From positions 38,736,671 to 38,800,670 of the forward strand of contig CAIIXF020000007.1 of NCBI GenBank assembly GCA_903813345.2: a stretch of 64,000 bases of DNA, written 5' to 3'. Of the stretch, positions 47,330 through 64,000 are shown piece after piece (within the stretch, counting starts at the first letter, position 1; every line of letters begins with the position of its first letter). Source of the stretch: Owenia fusiformis (lineage: Eukaryota > Annelida > Polychaeta > Sabellida > Oweniidae). The position numbers and the translations under genes were made by a program. The notes under the pieces were generated by a model. The model was not told where the DNA came from and searched no databases. It saw only the letters and a list, made by a program, of their open reading frames with translations.

Positions 47330-48200
47330 AGCAACCGTGGGCGTAGCCAGGGGAGATTGTTGAAAAATCTCTGTGGATCCCTTACCCCCTTTTCGGATCT
47401 CGCTTCGCTCACAGAAATGCACATCCCCCCCTTTGACGCCTGCTGGCTATACCCCTGGTTACAATGATTTGTTACATGCACCTATAATAACAATTGGAGA
47501 CTAAACTCTAGTTACAAGGGTTGTTAAACCAACAAATTAGTATCAAATGATAACAAAGGGCTAATTTCTTAATCTGTCCATTTCCTTGTTTTATTACTGT
47601 CTGATCAAAACAACCTTGATTACTTTTATGTCTAGCAATTATTTTTTTAGATTTGATGAACTATAATCTTTACTTCATTGTTTTAGAATTTTTATAATAA
47701 GCTTAGTTCATTTATGTACCCATGTACATTATGGGCCTTACTAGAAGATTAAGGACTACTGTATTAAGAAAGATTATTAGGTTATTAGGTCACTATAGTG
47801 GTAATATATAATAGTTCCTTTGAATCTATACCTTGACCATTAATGTTAGCAGTTATATAAATGTAAGGAAGGATATGAGAATGAAAATTCTCTTGATCGG
47901 TGATTTATGAAATCAAACAACAATTAGGAAGTGGTAATATCAATACATATATTGATATTCCAGAGATTGACATGGGCATAGCCTGGGGAGTGCCCCCCCC
48001 CCCCATCCCCACAAAAAAGCAATTTTGTAAAATTTGTTGCAAAAACATTATAAAATTACATTTTGAAATGCTTAGAATGCACTATAGACAATATAGATTT
48101 TCAAAAATTTCCAGGGTTCTTAGTGATGCAAATCCAAAGAATCGCACCCCCCCCCCCACACACACACACTTACAAGTGCTGGCTACTCCCCTGGATTGAT
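47330..48200. repeat. Two short repeats with gTAGCCagG termini and C/G tracts
   Basis: 47338-47462 runs from gggcgtagccaggggag to ggctatacccctgg; 47972-48196 runs from gggcatagcctggggagtgc to ggctactcccctgg. Both are inverted-ended and hold C or G tracts. Related motifs occur at 24640, 30290, 30945 and 32345. Confidence 0.6.
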
Positions 48201-48704
48201 GCACTCTTTTAAATGAACTTTTTGATCACAACAGATTGTATAATTATAAAAACAAAAATGTTGATTGCTTTGGTAATAATTTTCCAGCCATTTGCTGTTT
48301 ATTGTAATTCTTAAATCACTTTTAAGTTTGGAAATGGATGTTAAAACTATTTTTCGAATTTCTCTTTTATAAAAAAAACTTTAACATTAAATGTTCAAAA
48401 TGAACAATTTCATTAAGAAAAGTTTTAGAAACATATTTCCAAAAGAACATTTCAACAACTTCAAGGGTCACATGATTCATTTACATAATATTCTATGCTC
48501 ATTTGCATAATATTCAATGTCTTGAATTCAGCAAAATTAAAACTTCTCAACTAATATGTGACTTTGGGCTTTCTTGAAAGCCCATGTTGTGTCTAATATG
48601 TCATCGTTCTGGAATAAAGAGTCAATCAGTCAATAAAATATATATATTATATACAGGTCCATCCCAAGAGATTGTGGTTTTTAACAACTTTTAAAATATA
48701 ATCT

Positions 48705-48985
48705 TCTTTGAAAATGTGACTTCTAGGTCGGCAAGATTCCCCATAGACCCCATGTTACAAAATCACAAAAGTGAAATATCATTTCTTGTGTTGAGCAATG
48801 TGCAGATAATATTTTCTTTTACTGGACATATTTTCGTTTGTATAATTATCAGACACATAAGGATAATATGAAAATTTATCGACTTAAACTTAAATATATA
48901 TACCTGCCATGTTAATTTACCCACCCGAATCAGCCACCTAGTGGTGAAACTGGTAACTACCTACTAACATCTGGGTAATAAGGAT
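48705..48985 (+). repeat. ~300-bp dispersed duplication, copy 2
   Basis: Partner of 45120-45440; about 85% alike by eye. Confidence 0.75.
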
Positions 48986-50739
48986 TTGATTGTATCCTGC
49001 CTTCAATGTGATATTTGGTCTGCATTAGCTTAATTTCAGAACTTGTTCAAGATAAACACTGTAGCTTCTTTAATACCAAATACATCATTTTCTTCAATTT
49101 CTATTTTTTCAATCTGATGACATATATGAACTCCCCCCAGAGTCATAAATTCTTTCAAAAACAGCATCCTTCTTCAAAGGAATTAATTTATTTATGCTTA
49201 AATTATGGAAAGAAGTGAAAATCCTTGAACCAAGGATGAGGAAAAGCAACTCTACAGAGTAATAAATCCCATCAAACAAAATTTTGATAAATAGCAACCA
49301 TCATGAAAATTCTTGAACAGAGCTTCTTTGTCTCCAGGTATCAGCATATATAAGATTAGAACCAAATCCATCATCTGATATTTGAGTTATCAAATATTAT
49401 GCTTTTGCTTTTTTTACTTCTTTTTTTCCACTTGTATACAACCTATCCACTGGTATTTGATTTATACATTTTTTTATGAAAAAATGGCGGCATTTTTGAA
49501 ATTCAGCTTTCATCCTGGCAATTTTTTCTTAAGAAGAGCTCCTTTGTCCCTAGGTATCAATAAAATAAAACCGACAGATAGCTTTTCTAAATCCCCCTGG
49601 AACTTCGTTCGATGACATGATCATGCAGTATTCATCATCTTTAGCACTTTCAAAGTGAATTAGAGCCAAAATGGTCATATCTGAACACCCACCTTTTTTA
49701 AAGAATGAACCACCTTTGGAAAAAAGACCTGTCTGAATGAAACAATTTCAGCAAGAATTTAACATATTCTTTACTGTTTCATATATGCTGGTTTTACTGT
49801 ACCTTGAAATCATCATTGTTATTCATTTTCAATGGGTTGCAAGTGAAATTCAAGGTGTTGAATTATGTTTTCAAGGCATTGTTTTAAAAATTCAAGGGAT
49901 TTTAACTAACCAATGAAAAATTCATGGCTTTTTTCATCTGTTGAAAAAAACAACCTTGGAAAATCCATTGAACAACCATTGTACAATCATTGATGTCCCA
50001 AATTCAAGGTTGAACATTTTTAACAGGGTAAGTTTAAATATTGCAGTCCAGAACTTCTCCGTCGTTTCCTGTAAAAATAAAACCGGTGCGTTTCTAAATT
50101 GTCGTAGATTTGTGTTGGTGCGTTACCCCATCAATTTTGGAAGGTACATTTCATGAAAATAAATGACGCTTATACAATGTTCGAATTGTAAGATATTGAA
50201 GAGTAGTATGTTTATAAATATATCTATATTGAGTAAAAAAATCTGTGGTTGTTCCAATCATTTCTTTGACAAGAAATACAACATTTTAGACGAGCCTTTA
50301 ACTTTCCTTCGAATTTTTCAAGGTGCATTTACATTTCGTTCACATAATACCGATATGTTACAGCTTTGTGGAATTTTGATAAGGTACCCTGATATATCGT
50401 GTTTAGAATGGAATGTGTTAAAAGATATTCACTCATCTCTGGTTTCCACTATTATTTGTTTCTTCCAGAGGAAACACATTTCCGTCCGCCATTTTAAAAG
50501 GACGGTGCATTACCAACGCTCCGGGGAAAAGTGTGACGCACCGGGGTCGATCCCCGGTGCGGTATGGTTGCTCACCGTGCTTATGTAAGTCAAAACAGCC
50601 TTACTGAACGAAATGATCCCTATCTCAGCTTATGTGTGCCTGAGCCCTTTAATAATTCTATTCTTCATGTTTTTACACCTTAGAATGATTCATTTTGACC
50701 ATAGGGATATTTGCCAATAATCGCACCTCTTTCTTGAGT

Positions 50740-50953
50740 AAACCCTTTTACAAACACAGTTGGCTGAACAAACACACTAGCATGAATAAAAGGAGTGTCA
50801 TTTAGTGTATTTCATAAGTTTAAGATACGTTGGCAATTGCTGAACTGTACAAATCTATGTATTGGTGATTTCAATGACCTTTTTTATGTCAGCTTATTTT
50901 GTTCACAAAAAATTAATTAAAATTAGTTCTTAATATTTGGATTCACAAACAAA
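50740..50953 (+). promoter_or_regulatory. Candidate promoter and 5' UTR of copy C
   Basis: 50740-50825 matches the copy B upstream segment (acaaacacagttggctgaac, ATAAAAGG near 50786). Between it and the ATG, copy C carries about 110 extra bases (50826-50935) absent from copy B, so the TATA-like box lies some 165 bp from the ATG instead of 70. Confidence 0.5.
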
Positions 50954-62543
<11,590 letters not shown>

Positions 62544-62639
62544 AGATGACATACCTCAGTATACTTCAAGAATCTAGAATCCTACGTAATATTGTGAGAC
62601 AAATAAGTGATACTACTACAGTAAAACCTGTGTATAGTG

Positions 62640-62970
62640 AAACACATGTTTGATATTACTTATCACTATGAAACAAATGTTTGATATTACTTATCACTAC
62701 ATGTTTGATATTACTTAACACTGTGAAACACATGTTTGATATTACTTATCACTATGAAACACATATTTGATATTACTTATCACTGTGAAACACATGTTTG
62801 ATATTACTTATCACTATGAAACACATGTTTGATATTACTTATCACTATGAAACACATGTTTGATATTACTTATCACTATGAAACACATGTTTGATATTAC
62901 TTATCACTGTGAAACACATGTTTGATATTACTTATCACTATTAAACACATGTTTGATATACTTATCACTA
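62640..62970 (+). repeat. 31-bp minisatellite downstream of copy C
   Basis: About ten units of aaacacatgtttgatattac plus ttatcactatg. The core is shared with the 62-bp repeat after copy A but the period differs, so the two copies expanded independently. Confidence 0.9.
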
Positions 62971-63580
62971 TAGACACTCTGTGATACATGGGATATATCA
63001 ATGAGATCAATTACTATGATATTATAATTGTACTATCACAATTATTAGAGTTCTCAATATGGCACCTATACAAACTATATGTATATAACAAGGGATGTCA
63101 TTATTGTTTTTTCGTATTCTTATGTCTATTTTTCCTTATTCATGACATTATGCACTGCCCCCAGGATTCCGTGTTTGCAGAGCGCGGACGGAATTTGCCT
63201 TCGCCAACGGAATTGCATAATCAACTATTTTGGTCAAATAAACATGACCAAATTATGCTAAGTGAATATTTTAAACTTCATCGTTTGATTTCTGTCGCTA
63301 GATGGCAGCATGTACATTGTATTGAGTAGTGACGTAGTGACTGACTGTATAAATATCACAATATTTTCCCATTTTTATTATATCTATCACATTTTCCGCA
63401 GAATTTCTGCAGAATTAGCCTTTCCCATTGCAGAATTCACAAATTTCACTTGCAGACTTTTGCACTTTAACTTGCAGAAAACTGGGAGGAGTGATCATGA
63501 TATGTCTTAAGCAAATTTTCTGTTAAGCTTTGCGTGTGTAAACCAATATAAGGGGCGGGGTCAAAATATCGATGTTCATA
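62971..63580. other. 3' flank of copy C, no gene seen
   Basis: Matches the flank of copy A up to about 63143 (caagggatg...ttcttatgtctatttttcc), then diverges. A ggtcaaataaacatgacc palindrome near 63232 contains AATAAA. No supported ORF. Confidence 0.45.
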
Positions 63581-64000
63581 TGGAGACGAAAGTACTTTCG
63601 CGAGGGGGGAGGGGGTTTTTGGGCACTTTCGTTGACCAAAAAAACATCGATAATTCGGATCTGATATACAAAAAATAATTGGACTTACCCACTTTTTCTG
63701 GCGCTATGTTCTGATAAAAAGGCTTGTTTTCAATAGTTCGTGAGCTTTTTTGTGTGATAGGTCCAAAATATTGGTAGATAAAGACGATAATTCGATCATT
63801 TTTCAAATAAATTCCGTACTTTTCCCTCCTCCTTTTGAAGAGTTCAATGCAGTAAAATTGCGAACGTGTGTTAATTCACCGTAATAATAACACGGCAAAT
63901 AGGATACGATTATTAATCAATGTTTTTTTGAAGTGACCTAAGCTTTCGTCTAGAGGGGGGTGGGGGGGTTGTTGTCCAAACGAAATTACTTTCGTCTCCA
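63581..64000. mobile_element. TIR element reaching the window edge
   Basis: tggagacgaaagtactttcg (63581) and its inverted counterpart (one mismatch) ending at base 64000, with G-rich tracts just inside both ends (gaggggggaggggg; agaggggggtgggg). About 420 bp with no ORF of note. The right flank and target duplication are outside the window. Confidence 0.7.

Larger units (their letters stand above)
42309..50028. mobile_element. 7.7-kb TA-flanked TIR element nested in the 10.2-kb element
   Basis: Ends CCCTGTTAAAAATGTTCAAC and its complement are perfect for 36 bp, next to TA on each side (42307-42308, 50029-50030). The subterminal 150-200 bp on both sides are full of caatg/cattg and ttgaaaaa words. 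No transposase or long ORF inside; contents are degenerate duplications and G-tract repeats. Confidence 0.75.
40377..50579 (+). mobile_element. 10.2-kb TIR element, CACGGTG ends, 5-bp CTTAT target duplication
   Basis: Perfect 44-bp terminal inverted repeats beginning CACGGTGAGCAACCATACCG. Each TIR contains a 10-bp palindrome (cgcaccgggg/ccccggtgcg around atcga). CTTAT at 40372-40376 and 50580-50584 is a target duplication, confirmed by the uninterrupted element X copy 1 near 12935. Subterminal gtaacgcaccgg-type motifs recur at both ends (near 40430, 40805, 40838; 50082, 50120, 50505, 50530). Without the nested 7.7-kb element it would be about 2.5 kb. A 5-bp duplication with a CAC..TG terminus is the Transib/RAG-type signature, but no transposase is visible, so the superfamily is inference. 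Confidence 0.85.
39860..50728. mobile_element. TIR element X, copy 2, split by the 10.2-kb element
   Basis: 39862-40371 and 50585-50728 together align with element X copy 1 (11385-11456, 12496-13100) except that the mariner is absent. Matching landmarks: cctatattcag, ccaaaccaggaagt, gatatcc(a/t)catgttaagtcaatgg, aatgattcattttg. The left terminus of this copy is not resolved. Confidence 0.68.

Noticed and set aside
50163-50588. 141-codon + strand ORF at the right end of the CACGGTG element
   Set aside because: It runs through the TIR and ends outside the element, has no recognisable domain, and its cysteines follow no zinc-binding spacing.

Overview
This is AT-rich, repeat-laden animal nuclear DNA: split genes with GT-AG introns, LINE, LTR and many DNA-transposon remnants, and minisatellites inside introns. 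The layout and repeat style suit a marine invertebrate, plausibly a lophotrochozoan such as a bivalve mollusc. That taxonomic guess is inference, since nothing in the window fixes the species.

The only host gene family I can support is a tandem cluster of three carboxyl-ester-lipase-like (bile-salt-activated-lipase/cholinesterase fold, COesterase) genes, all on the + strand. Copy A (1101-4304) lacks its first exon, which lies left of the window beyond a LINE inserted in intron 1. Copy B (14662-21354, 614 aa) and copy C (50954-62543, 615 aa) are complete six-exon genes with identical intron phases, a signal peptide, the HGGG oxyanion loop, GESAG serine, SHEG glutamate and GADH histidine, and a hydrophobic C-terminal tail that could be a GPI signal. 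The paralogues act as aligned empty/filled sites, so insertions in one copy can be called by comparison with the others.

Region by region: 1-485 is the 3' end of a LINE. 486-4950 is copy A with its minisatellites. 4951-14500 is a transposon graveyard: a 4.9-kb foldback element, an antisense Ty3/Gypsy remnant, and a TIR element interrupted by a mariner-like element. 14500-21354 is copy B. 21355-40371 has no recognisable host gene; it holds an 836-bp element with a SAP-like ORF, a 7.6-kb CACTA-like element with 3-bp target duplications that contains a GATAA-rich satellite, and several foldbacks. 40372-50584 is a 10.2-kb TIR element with CACGGTG termini, a 5-bp target duplication and a decayed C2H2 zinc-finger gene, itself interrupted by a 7.7-kb TA-flanked element. 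50740-62970 is copy C, whose intron 4 carries a young 5.1-kb Ty3/Gypsy element with identical 131-bp LTRs and one intact 1460-codon gag-pol ORF. The window ends in a TIR element.

The most unusual host-gene feature is a minisatellite at the exon 3/intron 3 junction of all three lipase copies. It repeats the end of the exon together with a GTAAGT-type splice donor, giving 11 exact donors in copy A and 6 in copy B, and a more degenerate series in copy C. The most interesting mobile element is the CACGGTG/5-bp-duplication transposon, whose ends recall the Transib/RAG type.
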